Origin: Penicillium oxalicum
Lineage: Eukaryota > Ascomycota > Eurotiomycetes > Eurotiales > Aspergillaceae
Length of the DNA stretch: 64,000 nucleotides
Reading direction: 5' to 3'
Assembly: GCF_001723175.1 (NCBI RefSeq)
Contig: NC_064653.1
Coordinates: 2,480,001 to 2,544,000 of the forward strand
Positions 13,117-24,626 of the stretch are shown here, one piece after another (positions within the stretch are counted from its first letter, which is position 1; each line of letters opens with the position of its first letter). The notes below the pieces were generated by a model. That model did not search any database. It was not told where the DNA came from and worked only from the letters and a program-made list of their open reading frames with translations. Both the position numbers and the translations under genes were made by a program.

Positions 13117-14421
13117 TTACACCGCGGGATCAGCCTCGTTGTCGGGGTTCTCTGCTTTTTTGGCTTGTAGTTGCTCCTGTTGTTGCTTGAATTGCATTTG
13201 TTGCTGTTGGAGTTTGCCCAGGCTTGTGGCTGGGTTGCCGGACCCGGCGGGAGGGGGCCCCATGTCGCCTACGATGGCACTGAAGAGTCGAAGCTCGGCA
13301 TCGATCACGTCGTCAAAGATGGCCTCCTTCTCCAACCAGGCCTGCTCACGCTTTTGTCGCAGCTGACTCCAATGGGTTTCTAATTGTGCCTTGTCCTTCT
13401 CGGCCCAATTGAGCTGCCTTCGAAGTAAGCGGTATAAATCGCGCGGATTCATCGCCAGCTCCCGCTCGTCGAAGCCGAGTTCCGGCCCAAATTCAGATGC
13501 GCTCGCCTCTTCTGCGTCGTCGCTTCCAACTGCCGTGGTCGAAATGGATTCGTTCACATGATCTGCATCACCGCCGTGTTCCTTTGCTGGCTGTGTGAGT
13601 TTGAGACGAATCCGTTGAGGCTTCGAGATTGGGGTCCCCGTTGCGCCGGTTGCGCTACCCAGGGCCGCAGCCTTGACTTCGGAAGGTCGCATATTGTCGA
13701 GTTCATGGACAGAGCGCATGTGTTTTGTCAGGGCATCCGAACGAGTGAAGTTACGATCACACTCTGAGGCGACAAATTAGACATGGGGAAATTGACATGC
13801 TGTGTAGGACTCCAATCTCCGAGTTCATGGGGCCGCATGGCCTGGGAGATGTCGGGAGGGGAAGAAGAACATACCGGGCAATGTGCAATAAAATGGTTTT
13901 TCTCGAGTGTGGCTCCTCATGTGGGCGCGCAACGCATATGCACTTGCATGCGTTTGCCCTTTGCGTGAGCAGTCCATCCACTCGCACGAATAGCGCTTCT
14001 GCCGGGTCCCGATGTGCTCATTGTGGATATGTTGCACCAGGCCGTCCATGTTGCCGAGGTCACCTGCTGTACATCCATCCCACATACACACTGTGACCTG
14101 ATCGCCGCCTTGCCCGCTGTAGTCGTCCTCTTGGGTATTACCACCGAGCGCGGCGCCGAACAGCAGCGGCGAGTTCGGGATCTCCCCCGAGGTATCGGAG
14201 GAAATGGAGGATGTGGGTGATGGTGGAGGTGGAACTTCATCTTGTATGGCGGACATAGGCGTATGGCGATCCCAGGATGCGACTCCTGTGCGACGTCGTT
14301 TTGACGGGGGCATATTGGCGGCTGACGGTGATTGAGCGCGGCTCTCGTGCTTGACGGAGTCGCGATCTGAATCGTCGACAGTGCCGATGGATGACAATGG
14401 TGATGGATCGCGTGAAGCCAT
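13117..14421 (-). CDS. C2H2 zinc-finger nuclear protein, possibly Iec1-like INO80-complex subunit
   Basis: Two exons, 14421-13875 and 13763-13117, give 397 residues. The N-terminal third is Ser/Pro-rich and carries a basic PPSKRRRTG stretch. Two to three C2H2 fingers follow: a Gli/YY1-style CMWDGC...H-IHNEH, CEWMDCSRKG...H-MRSH, then FYCTLPECDRNF...H-MRSVH, the last finger being completed across the intron. The C-terminal part has a charged helical region (RDLYRLLRRQLNWAEKDKAQ) and a Gln-rich coiled coil (KLQQQQMQFKQQQEQLQ). The layout resembles YY1-like INO80-associated Iec1 proteins, but I judge that from memory of finger spacing only. MASRDPSP was chosen as start; an upstream in-frame start near 14484 would add 21 residues. 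Confidence 0.85.
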
Positions 14422-15050
14422 GATTTGGGACTTTATGGAGAACTGATGTCTGTCCCAGTCTTGAACGTCTTCCAATGCACCCAATGGATTCTGCAGCTCT
14501 GTTCAGGGAGAAGATCTATGGGGGTTGGTTGCTGTCGCAATGGCGAGGGCTATCGATAGCTACTCACGTGATTGGATCACGGAGTCTTCCAACCTTTTTA
14601 TCTGCGCGTGGGTTTTATCGTTTCTTCCAATTTCTTCTTCCGTACTCACCTTCTCAAGCCTCAATGAGTTTAGGGAGCGTTGCAGAGAAAAAAAAATCTC
14701 ACCTCCCATCCTTTCTCGATGGGCTGGTTTGAGGTTTGAGAGCTATCAGGTTACTAATAAGATTCCACGATGGCCCTTCAGTCAGATTTACACGGTAAGC
14801 TACCTCCCTCCGCTCTTCCCCCCATCTCCCTCTCCCATTTCGTGTGATGAACGCAAAGAAGAATTCTGCAATTCAGACAATCTCCCTGTATTTCTTTCGG
14901 GTTATACCTTGTGAGATTGCATGTTGACTCTTCTACACTTGATCTGACCCTCGAGACTTGAACTTGAAACATATGATGCATTGCTTGCCAAAGTCACCGA
15001 CTAATTTACTGTGCAGTAGACCCTATTTATTAAAGCCCCCTCCTCTTTGT
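14422..15050. other. Intergenic region upstream of C2H2 gene
   Basis: Leader and promoter of the minus-strand C2H2 gene plus the 3' flank of the aldo/keto reductase gene. Pyrimidine-rich stretches occur at about 14800-14850. No supported gene. Confidence 0.45.
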
Positions 15051-16177
15051 TTAATAGCGGGTCCCGGCGACTGCGTGCTGCTTCAAGATTCCATCAATGG
15101 CAGCCATGTCGTCATCCGTGAGCGAGTCTACACCGCTCATATTCTGGATCAGTTTGTCGACGGTCGTACCGCCAGGAATGGGAATTAGAGTGGGCATCCC
15201 AGGCTTGTTGCTCAGTGTCCGGACCCAGGCCAGAGCAATCTGGGCCGGTGTCACATTTTTCTGAGCCGCCAGGCTCTTGACCTCGTGGACCAGTTTGAGA
15301 TTCTGCTGGAAGTTTTCTTCCTGGAATCGTGGCATATGGCGGCGGAAGTCACCTTCTGGAATATCCTTGGGGGAAGTCAATTCTCCAGTGAGCACGCCAC
15401 GCCCCAACGGAGAGTAGGCGACGACCGGAATTTTGAGCTCTGCGCAAGTCTTGGCGACGTCGTTCTCGAGAATATCGGTCGACCAGAGTGACAGTTCCAC
15501 CTCGACTGCCGCGATCGGGTGGAGCTTGTGTCTAGAATAGTCCGTTAGCAGGAATTCATATCGATAGCTCTCCGATCCCAGTTCCAAAGATACTAGATCA
15601 AAAACGTACGCTCTCCGAATCGTCTCCGCGTCCACCTCACTCAGGCCGATGCCGCCAATCTTGCCCTCTGCCACGTACTTGGCAAGCACCTCGACCGTGT
15701 GTTCGACAGGATACTCGGGATCTTGCCGCGCCGCTTCAAAGATGTCGATCTTCTTCTTGCCATCCAGCACGCGTAGACACTCGTCCACACTGCGACGCAG
15801 GTTCTGCTCCGATCCGTCGGGGGCCAACTGGCCCGGTTTCAAGCCGCCCTTGATGCTGAGAACGACCTTGTCCGCATTCTCGGGATATTCGGTAAAGTAT
15901 TTGTTGAGCAGATGCAGCGAGTTGTACTCGGGTGTGCCGTAGAGCTCGCCTGCGTTCCAAAAGTTGGCACCCAGCTCCAGCGACTTGTTCAAGGTCTCAA
16001 AGCACACCTCCTGGCTGGGCGGGTGAGCTTGCCAGGTCATTCCTGTTCAAGAGTCGGACATATCGCGTCAGTCTTTCCTCCCACCCCAAGGTCCCAGTGA
16101 GATTTCCAGGAAACAATCTACATACTCATGGTGCCATAGCCGATCGGGCCGATTTCTTTTCCAACGAGAGTAGGCAT
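15051..16177 (-). CDS. Aldo/keto reductase of the pyridoxal reductase (AKR8) type
   Basis: NADPH-dependent cytosolic reductase, probably pyridoxal to pyridoxine by family resemblance to fission-yeast Plr1. Three exons (16177-16126, 16042-15610, 15531-15051) give 321 residues. The N-terminus MPTLVGKEIGPIGYGTM matches the AKR first strand. NFWNAGELYG is at the catalytic Asp/Tyr region, with Asn where most AKRs have Asp, as I recall also for Plr1. The catalytic Lys lies in VVLSIKGG, VELSLWS and AYSPLGRGVLTG follow, and the cofactor-binding end is IPIPGGTTV. The middle intron is 78 nt and would read through as extra residues if missed. Actual substrate is unproven. Confidence 0.9.
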
Positions 16178-17081
16178 GTTGGCGAGGGAGTCTTTGCAAT
16201 GCAAGGCAGAAGAACTGTCGTCTCTGAGTAGGAGGTGAGAAGAGAGAAGAATAGGTTGCCCCGTTTGGTCTTCTCAGAAGAGCAACTCGATGCAGATGAG
16301 AGGTATCCTAGAGCTCGTGCGGAGATCCCCCTTCCTTTATAATTCCTCTTTCAGCTGAGGGGATCTGGTTCGTAAAGCACACAAACTTCTGTCCCGCACT
16401 TTTTCGGCGATGCCATCATCACCTCGACCCCACCCGACTCATCCACACGAGTCCTCAACGATGCATTTGGCCATTCTCTCTCCGCCTTAAATCCGATGGG
16501 TAGAACCGACCCAGGCTCTTCCCCTGCGCTCTTCGGAGCCGGTGAACGAGAGAACAGGACTACTCTCATGTTCGAGAATGATGAAATCATCCACCAAATG
16601 AGAGCCCTGCGATTTCACGATTTGTATAAACTCCGGTCGGTCGTCGGGCTTCCGGGACGTGGCCCGTGGTTGGGTTGGGGCTCCGTGGAATGGATCCAGA
16701 TCGGAGTTAAGACGTAAACCGAGTCAACACCTCACGATGTGCTTTGCACGGAAGAAGGTCCAACGGAAGTACTAACAAGGAAATATTGTTGTCATGGAGT
16801 GATAATCATCTTGCTTGTGGAGCCAGGCCTGGGAATTGTTCAGAAGGCCAGTAGATTTTCGCTTGCGTCGACAATACCATCCTTGAAGCTCTTTGGTACC
16901 CATGTCTACTACAGCGATACTACAGCGATACAACGTCAGGGAACGAACTGATATCTGACCAAGAATGCAGAATGATATACAAATGATACCCACCTACCGA
17001 TGAATCTAATCCAAACCACGCAAGGCAGAGTCCTCGAAAACGAAAAGAAAAAGGTAATCAAATTCCAATCGTCTCTTCAAT
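16178..17081. other. Intergenic region
   Basis: Promoter side of the aldo/keto reductase gene. An 11-bp unit CTACAGCGATA is repeated in tandem at about 16909-16930. No supported coding region. Confidence 0.45.
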
Positions 17082-17815
17082 CTAAAGTCCAAAGGGATCC
17101 TTCAACCCAATCTGATCAGAGCTATCAAGTGTCTTTTGCAATCGCGCCGCAACCTCCGATTCCACTGCCGCAAAGATCACCGGCAGATCAGAAACAGCCA
17201 ATTTCTTGCCCCCCTGGTACCCTGGACCAATCTGGATGTTTTCAAACGGTTTATCCTGCCCTTGCTGAATGTTTGCCGGGGTGATGACACCCACCCCGTT
17301 GATGATCATCGTCGGCTGGGCGTCGGTTGGCTGGTTGGGCTTGGCTTGTACGCGGGATCCGTCGGTGTCAGAGTCGGTCGTGCTGTCGGTGATCGAGACC
17401 GGTGGTACCGTTGTGGTGGGGATGGAAATTGTGGGTGTCGCGATGGCAACCATTTCGGTGGTCGAGGAGGATGACAGACTCACACCGAGCAAGTTGAATA
17501 TATCGGACAGGTATGCCTCGGTGTCGGGGATGAGTCTCTATATCCAGGGAAGTTGGGGATGATTAGCAACGTATGTTTGTTTCTGGTTGGGTTTTGTGCG
17601 CGGATATAGTCGATATGAGTGCAGAGGTCGCATGGATTCTATGAATAACATCGTACCGGGTCGCGAGGCTCTATCGCTGGTGCGGATTGAGCTTTGTGCG
17701 CAGTCGGAGCTGGCTGAGCAGGGAATGCGTGGACAGGGGAGAAAGCAGTCAGTCCCAGAAGACCGACCATCAGACACGAGGGCTTCCAGTGGGCGAGTTG
17801 CGACATGCTGCTCAT
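17082..17815 (-). CDS. Small secreted protein of unknown function
   Basis: I do not recognise a family. Two exons, 17815-17657 and 17537-17082, joined by a phase-0 119-nt intron (donor GTACGA, acceptor TATAG), give 204 residues. The N-terminus SCLMVGLLGLTAFSPVHAFP is a clear signal peptide with an A-x-A-like end. A Pro/Ala-rich linker, a short helical segment (RLIPDTEAYLSDIFNLLGV), a Ser/Thr/Val-rich stretch and a conserved-looking C-terminal half (ENIQIGPGYQGGKKLAVSD) follow. There are no cysteines in the predicted mature protein and no TM helix after the signal. The start could be MSS at 17815 or MSQ at 17806. Exon joining is by eye and is the main uncertainty. Confidence 0.6.
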
Positions 17816-18707
17816 TCGTGATACTGTCTCGACTGAGGAATGGAGGAGTGATTGTATAGATGACCCGCGTTGATGCAAATTAGAAAGGGCTCAACGTAGG
17901 AAAGGTTGGAAGACTGCCACCGGGGGGTTCGTGAGGGCACCGTTGCGCTCGCGACGGAGGTCCATGACGTTTCATATAAACACCTCCAGCCAGGTGCCCA
18001 GGAGTAATAAAAAAAAGAAAAAAAAAAGGAAATGACGGATCGATTAAATCACGCTCATCCAAGTGGAATGATCGATGTCTGCGCTCAAATGCCAATCTTC
18101 GGATCCTTCAACCATAGCCACTGGCACCAACGTCGATCGCGCTCCAACGTTCTCGGCATCAAACCCTATTCGGCTTTTTGCATTTGCAATGGGCATATTG
18201 CAGGAATAAGGTTCACCGTCCCTTTCTATTTTTTCCTCGCATACTATGCCTTCATCACGATAATCGGCCCAGCTGCGTTCTCTCTCCATGTCGGAAGGAG
18301 AAGAGTCTAGAGTTCATGGAGTCATCTAGGGATGACCTCGACTTGAGGAAATGGAGAACGGACCCCCAAGAATGGAACTCGGTTACATTCCACAGGCAAT
18401 TGTGATTCTGACAGCACCGGTGTCTCGCCAGGGGTGAGGAATCTTATCTCCAACAAGGGGGAGGGGGAAGGATGCTATGTCGACATCGACCCTTCACAAT
18501 ACAGTCTCGTAGCCAGCATAATGAGGGGGCGTCTGGAGCTCGGGGGTGAACAGCCAGGAAGATAGAGACGAAGGATTCAGATCTCGGAACGGGAGAGACA
18601 TGGTCAATCCAGATGATTGGCAGTTGCTCCATCGAGAGAGGTGACAGATTGGCGAGTGTAGGCTTCTTTTTTACCCCACATGGGCCTCGGATTGACCTCA
18701 CCTATAT
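17816..18707. other. Intergenic region
   Basis: Promoter of the small secreted protein gene, with A- and AAG-rich runs near 18010-18030, and the 3' flank of the dioxygenase gene. No supported gene. Confidence 0.45.
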
Positions 18708-19884
18708 CTACACTCCATCATTGAACCGGTAATGATTCATCCATCTCTACAGACTAGTCAGCAGTCTCTTACACAAATCCCCCATCTTCGACATCCGTAC
18801 CTTGTCAAATGGCTTTGACGAGTCGCAGAATCGCAGGTCCGTTGCCAGCCGGATCACATTTTGAGAGTCGAGATTGATGGTGGACGCATGGATCTAGACA
18901 GAGATTCCGTTCTTAGTAACGGGGGTTTTTTACTTCTCCACTGCGAAGCACATGTCTCAAAAGGCATACCATATGCGGGTTGTGCAGAACCACATCGCCG
19001 GCCTCATAAGCCGACACCAACCAGCGCCGGGAATGTTCTCGAGCAAACGCAGCCGGAGACTCGGACAGAAGACCAGTGGCCATCATGTGCGAGTTGAACG
19101 CGGACCGGGCCTCTTCGTCTGACATTCCCGCTTGCTTCGCTTGCGTGAAGAATTCTTCTTCCATTCTGACTCCAATGTCCTCGCCTTGACGACCATGCAC
19201 GTTAGTGATGGTGTCCCGTGGCCTGGGGGAGAGACTGTAGTGTTCGGAGCACTAACCATTTTCGAGGTAAACGAGACCGCCCCCGCTGATTTTGATGTCT
19301 CCCATGGGCACCCAGGCCGTCACACTGGTCGGGTCACCGTGGCGTAAAAAGATCTGATCATAGTGGACGCCAATAGGCTTGGAGCCCGGCAGATTGTTTC
19401 GCAGCAGAGTTCGTCGCAAGTTGAGCGTGTCGTCGCCCCAGCCGGTAAATCTGGCGACAAAGTCATGCAAGGCCGGGTGCTTGCAGAACGTCTCAGCATA
19501 CCACTCCTGATAATGGGCATCCAGAGCGAGGTCGACAAAGACCGCGGCCCGGTCGCCCCCCGGTCGTCCATTGCCGTCGGCATGCCCTGCGCCAATACCA
19601 GGATAGTCCTCGTGGGACTTTTCTGGGTCGAAGATTCCATCGACGGGGTTGGTACCGGGCTTTAAGATGCCGCTGGGTTCAAGAGAGGTAAAATATGCGT
19701 GGCGTGCGGCTAGGACGTCCTCACGAGGGAGAATCTGTTTGAGAAAGAGATAACCGTCCTCGCGGTATCGTCTTCGAAGCTCTTCGAGAGGAAGATTCGG
19801 ATCTGATGGGCGCAAAAGGGTTGCATTTTCCAAAGTCAGAGGACCATCGCTGACGGCGGCCTGTTCTCCCAGAAAACCCACCAT
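18708..19884 (-). CDS. Phytanoyl-CoA dioxygenase (PhyH) family Fe(II)/2-oxoglutarate oxygenase
   Basis: Four exons, 19884-19257, 19184-18970, 18893-18801 and 18746-18708, give 324 residues. The jelly-roll Fe(II) motif is visible: HxD in GVHYDQIF, and the distal His in DVVLHNPHMIHAST, which is only restored when the intron after HNPHM is removed. The N-terminal helix RYREDGYLFLKQILPREDV is the usual PhyH opening. The C-terminus RWMNHYRFNDGV sits in a 39-nt last exon. Fungal members act on varied small molecules, so the substrate cannot be read from sequence. Its neighbours, an aldo/keto reductase and a UPF0643 protein, give no pathway. Confidence 0.88.
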
Positions 19885-20933
19885 CCTCAACGGAGTGAAT
19901 GTTCAATAATTAAGAATTTGCGGATAACGCGTGGTCTAAGATAGTAGATGCAAATTTCTTCCTTGGGACTTTGACGAGATCCAAGTCCGCCTTGTTGGAT
20001 GTTATACTCTTTAAACCATCGATGCGGGGGAAGACCCCCTCTCAAGTCTCTGCCAGCTGGATTCTGTGAGTGCCTGGGCCTATCACAGCCTGAAGGCCTG
20101 GAAGAACACTACAAACACACATAAATGATCATGTAAGCTGAGGGCTGGTAACATCCATTTGATTTTTGATTCGTAGAGGTATCAGTGAACCCCAGCTCGG
20201 ACAGTGCATGCCGAGCTGATCTGCGGGCAAATCACTTTATGTATGCCTACTCCGCCCCCGCATAGACTCGGGTCAATGTCCACCGGTCTGGCGAGGCGAA
20301 AAGCAATTTTTCTGGCAAAGCCATGAAAAGAATCCTCTAAACCAGAAACCTTTCTGGCCAATTTGAACAAGTCATGCTTCACAGTATTCATGGTCCCCTT
20401 TGTCTGTAAACGGGGTTGGTGGGCGGCCCGGGTGATGTCGTATCCACAAGTATATTGCAGCCACGGGCTAACCCTGCGACGAGACATCTTCACCGGACAT
20501 CCATTCTACATACGAATGGAGTAGGCATGTGGCTCAATGCTGTTACAATTTATACGGCAAACCGGTCCTCGGCATAAGCTTTTTCAAACAGGTACCTAAC
20601 AAAGAGATATCTCACATCGATTCCAAGATGGTTATGATTGCCAAGAGACCACCGGGTAAAAGGATCAAAAACCATATGTTATATGTTAAAGGGTGGCAGT
20701 ACCTGCACTGTTTATATGGGGCAAGATCTATGTGAGACCGAAACAGAATCTAGAGTAATACTGTGCTGTGATCAAAGGGGAAGACTGAACATCCACACAA
20801 CGCCCACCTGAGCATGAAATGGCACATGGCCGAGGCAAGGAACCAAGGACAAAAATGAAACCATACAAAAGAAACTTTCAAGAGAAGGGTAAATTTGAGC
20901 ACACAACGGACATGAGAACCGGGCACAAGATCG
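19885..20933. other. Intergenic region
   Basis: A 103-codon minus-strand frame at 20182-20493 has no recognisable motif and is not called. Otherwise this is the promoter of the PhyH gene and the 3' flank of the UPF0643 gene. Confidence 0.45.
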
Positions 20934-21785
20934 TCATGCTTGGACGTCTCTCCAGTCTCTGATCTCCCATGAGCCAACGTGGTCTTCAATGACGAGTTCC
21001 ATGGTCGAAAAGACGATAGACTCGTACATACTCCTCGCCGCTGCTCTCGCTTTTGCATGCCAAGGGCCACGGCCTCCCAGACGAGCATCGTCCCGATTAC
21101 GCCATATACCTGGCGCAGAAGATCAGCATCGTTGATGACTCGACATTAGAGAAGGAAGTTGGATTCGAGGGAAGCTCATACAAGTTGCCAGGTTTTGCCG
21201 CTCTTGATTTTTCGAACCGAACCAGTACTTCAACAACCCTCCACTAGCCACCGCTTCTTGATGCGAATATGCGTCCAGCGCATGAAGATACTCATTGTCA
21301 ATGTTCGGCTGCAGTTTTGAGCGAAACGAGACCACATAGAAGGATTGCTTTCTCCACGTGTGGTCTTCTCTCTCGGCAAGATCGCTCAACCGATGGAAGA
21401 CTTCCTTCCAATTAAATGAATCCAGATACTCCACCGTTGCGTAATCATCGCGCACAGGTTTCAAGTACGACAGCGCCAGCGCCAGGAGACGGCTTTGCGT
21501 GTCTAGCGTGTCCAGATCGAGGAGGTGGTGGACGCCATTGTAGGGAGAAGCAATGAGCCGAGTGTCAGCCACATGAACAGGCGATGGTTGGGAGCTCTCT
21601 TGGATTCTTTCGAGTTGCAACGAGGCTGCAGCGTTGAATTTGAGTTGGTCAAAGTCTGACGAAATGTGCGTGTGAGGTCGCAGGGAGTTCAATGCGTGCC
21701 GGGAATTCTTCTCTCCAAGTTGACTTTTGACAGGAGTCAGAGTCAAGAAGGCTTGTTGCGAGGCGTTTATTGTTTCAACAGTCAT
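20934..21785 (-). CDS. UPF0643-type conserved fungal protein
   Basis: Two exons, 21785-21182 and 21109-20934, with a 72-nt intron give 259 residues. The C-terminal half carries a signature I recall from UPF0643 proteins: FYVVSFRSKL, HALDAYSHQEAVASGGLLKYWFG, NLATCIWRNRDDAR, and a terminal ELVIEDHVGSWEIRDW. The intron splits the ATC-IWR motif, and the motif is restored exactly on splicing. No signal peptide or TM segment. The biochemical function of the family is unknown to me; HALDAYSHQEAVASGG hints at a small enzyme-like fold, but that is speculation. Confidence 0.88.
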
Positions 21786-23066
21786 GGTGAGAGGGTAAGG
21801 CTCCAGAAGCTGCCCACCTTAGATTGAAGTATATAGAAGACCGGCGATGCGTTTTGAATTCTTGATGTGGGAGCTGGACCGGGTGCAACTGAGTATCAGA
21901 CAACTAAAAAACCAATCATCCAATCGCAATGAAACGAGTGAAAATAAAGGATAAAATAAAAATAAATAAACTGGAAATCAATTTGGGGCAACGCGTTGGA
22001 ATGATCCAATGTGAGGTCGGTGGCTCGACCGAGTAGGATGTACTGGCTCTGAGTGATTTCAACGCTGCAAAATTATCGACAAAAAAAGGCCGCCACCGGA
22101 AGAACGCACTACGCGGTATAAATATCTGCCCAACTTCTAATTCTTCATCACTGCTCAACTCAAATTTTCGGTGGTACCACATTCTTCAAAATTGCGATAG
22201 CCGTTGAGCACATGGTAGGGCCGAAGCACGCCATCTATGTCGAGCGCCACTTGAGCCTCAAAGTTTGGATCCCGAAAAGAATTTCACGTGTGGAGCAAGA
22301 GTGCCGGCCGCCTACTGAACCGCCAATTCGATGATTGTGACAACGGTACGTCTTCCATAGAAATTATGTACCCCCTTCGAATGATCAAGTATTCAGTGTG
22401 CAGTATGGACAACAGGGTCATGGATTGAGGATTCAGAGGTGAAGCGTGATCTGACTATAGATAACCCTAGACCCTCCATTCTGGGTGTGGCGTAAGGCGA
22501 TCGGTGAAGAGGAGAGCGTGGGCACTGATGGCGTGCGAATCCCCCAGACTTTTCTTGCTTACGTGTGCCACACGATTCTACTACCTATCTAGGTAGAACC
22601 TAGGACCAAATCTGGGCCAAAATCTTTCTACGAGCTAGACAGTTCATCGATGAATGGAGACCGGCGCACGCCTTGAAGATGGGAAGATGCTAATCGGTGA
22701 CTCGTCCACAATGCAACCGACTCTACGATCCCATGATCTGTGCTACTACTGTGACAGTTGGTGCGAGGGATATTTTGACTTCCTGTCCAATACTTGCTCT
22801 TTTCTTGATTTTACTTTATCAGAGACCAAGTGGATTGATTTGTTGGCTCACGACCAACGTACTGTACAAAATTTGGTATCAACTAGAAAACTGAAAGTGA
22901 GACAGCAAAATCTGCCTTTATCTAAAAGTGCTGTGAACCAGGGTATGATTTTCCTCCGAACGCCGATAAATTCTTGCTCTTCGTCCTCCTCCCCTTGCAA
23001 AGAGGTATGCTCTTCTTTTTGTTTGGCCCAAAGAAGGCAACTGTCGATCGGGATGCGAGATGGTGA
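21786..23066. other. Intergenic region
   Basis: Contains a 178-codon plus-strand frame (22654-23190) that runs antisense into PRP31 and has no recognisable domain, so it is not called. CT-rich tracts lie at about 22975-23000. Confidence 0.45.
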
Positions 23067-24626
23067 CTACCCGTTGAAAGGCTTCGGTGGGGGTCCCATC
23101 TTGGTCTCTCCAGTGTCGACTTTCTTCTTCAGCGGAAGCGCGGGCACCTTGAAACCGTCCCGATCTTTTTGGGTGTTGACGTTGCTTTGACTGCCGCCGA
23201 CCTGGGTAAATGTGCCCGAGTTGAACCAGCGGTCTTCATCCGCCTTGCGCTTCCGATTCATCTCGGCCTGGACCTTTGGATCCACGAGCTCTAAGCCCTG
23301 CACAGGGGTAAATGCAATTGTACTGGCGGTACCAGCGGTGGCTGACACGGATCCAACGCCGGACGAGCGGAGACCTTTGGACTGGAGCACACTGGCCGTG
23401 CCACCAGGACCGCCCTGGCCGAAACCGCGCAGTGATGAGGCCGTGCCGCTGCTGATGGGGGTGGCGGCACCCCAGCCCTTGTTGTTCTTGCTGAGTTTGG
23501 CGCGAGTGCGTTGGTCGATTTGCAGAGCGCGAATCCGGCCGTCGTTCTGTTGTCCGAGCATACCCAGACCGACGGTCCCCTCTCCAGTTCCGTACCCTAC
23601 TTCTGCCTCCTCCTTGCCAAATGCAAGACGGTTCTGAGCCTTGCGTAGCTCCGTCATCGCAACGGCTTCCTTGGCCTTGCGTGCACGACGTCCACCTCGC
23701 TTGCGGGAGGGCTTATCATCCGGGGCGGGAAGGGCCTTCACGCCCGAGTTGGGTGCGGGCTCTGTTAGCTTCTCCAACCGTTTGAAGCATTGCTCTTTGA
23801 GTTCTTCGCCCAGAGAGCCATCCTTATTGTACTGAGCCATATCTGCGCGAGTGGCCAACACCATCTTCGCGGCCACGATCCGGATAGCTTGCTTTTTCAA
23901 ATCATCAGGAACCTCTTGAATGAGGGCAGAATCGTACAAGAATCCCTTCGAGCGAATACCGATATTGGTAGCGAATCCAAGACCTTCTTGCCGCCGTGAA
24001 CCTTGAGCACCTAGGTTGCAAGCAGGGATTTTGGCAAGCTCTTGCAAGCCACCAGTTTGATTGAGGAACTGTGCCGCCGTATGAGGTCCGACGAGAGCCG
24101 CGAGGTTGGGCGCAATGGAGTTCACACGAGACCGAATGCTTTCTGTGAGAGCAGTGCGCTCACGGTCAAGTTTCAGAATCCTCTCGCAGGTGTCAAGAAT
24201 CACCTTGAGCTCTGACTCGGTCAATGGGCGGCCTTTGGTGGTGGTTCCCTCCACCGTCACAACCATAAGGGTAGGGGCGTCCAGTACAGAGCTAAGCGCC
24301 TCGCCGGTGATGTTGTCCGTAGAGCTTTGAATGGCTTTGATATCATCGAGGGGTCCATTTTTGAGAATTGCGACAGTCTTTGCATATTTGATCGAGTTGG
24401 TAACGAGAGTTTCAAGTTCGGGGAATCGAACGGAGTAGTGGTCACGGAGAACCTTGTGTAGTCGCGTTAGTTCGTCTGCGGTCTCGATGGACATGTCAAA
24501 TTCATTTGAAGGCTTCAAGGCGTCTTCTTGGGCCGGTTCCTCCACGAGGTCTTGCTGATCGACCTCATCATCTTGAAAATCTTCATCTTCTTCGAAATCG
24601 CGCAGCAGATCGTCCGCGGCCGACAT
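23067..24626 (-). CDS. PRP31: Pre-mRNA-processing factor 31 (U4/U6 snRNP protein Prp31)
   Basis: Nuclear splicing factor that binds U4 snRNA with Snu13 and holds the U4/U6.U5 tri-snRNP together. Intronless, 519 residues. An acidic N-terminus (LLRDFEEDEDFQDDEVDQ) is followed by the coiled-coil part of the NOP domain. The NOP core follows, including SIAPNLAALVGPHTAAQ and LAKIPACNLGAQG, with FATNIGIRSKGFLYDSALIQ after it. A basic RKRGGRRARKAKEA segment and the Prp31 C-terminal domain with AFGKEEAEVGYGTGEG complete it. The start at MSAADDLLRDFE matches the family; the open frame continues upstream to about 24740 without family-like sequence. It is divergent from CLF1, another spliceosome gene. 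Confidence 0.96.
   Translation of the reverse strand: MSAADDLLRDFEEDEDFQDDEVDQQDLVEEPAQEDALKPSNEFDMSIETADELTRLHKVLRDHYSVRFPELETLVTNSIKYAKTVAILKNGPLDDIKAIQSSTDNITGEALSSVLDAPTLMVVTVEGTTTKGRPLTESELKVILDTCERILKLDRERTALTESIRSRVNSIAPNLAALVGPHTAAQFLNQTGGLQELAKIPACNLGAQGSRRQEGLGFATNIGIRSKGFLYDSALIQEVPDDLKKQAIRIVAAKMVLATRADMAQYNKDGSLGEELKEQCFKRLEKLTEPAPNSGVKALPAPDDKPSRKRGGRRARKAKEAVAMTELRKAQNRLAFGKEEAEVGYGTGEGTVGLGMLGQQNDGRIRALQIDQRTRAKLSKNNKGWGAATPISSGTASSLRGFGQGGPGGTASVLQSKGLRSSGVGSVSATAGTASTIAFTPVQGLELVDPKVQAEMNRKRKADEDRWFNSGTFTQVGGSQSNVNTQKDRDGFKVPALPLKKKVDTGETKMGPPPKPFNG

Noticed and set aside
15532..15609. Reading the middle of the aldo/keto reductase as uninterrupted coding sequence
   Set aside because: The 78 bases are in frame, but GT-AG borders exist and removal joins IRRA to HKLHPIAAVE as in the family.
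16909..16930. Two copies of an 11-bp tandem unit
   Set aside because: Too short and single-locus to suggest function beyond replication slippage.
22654..23190. 178-codon plus-strand frame
   Set aside because: Its last 40 codons run antisense through the PRP31 coding end and the rest has no recognised similarity.
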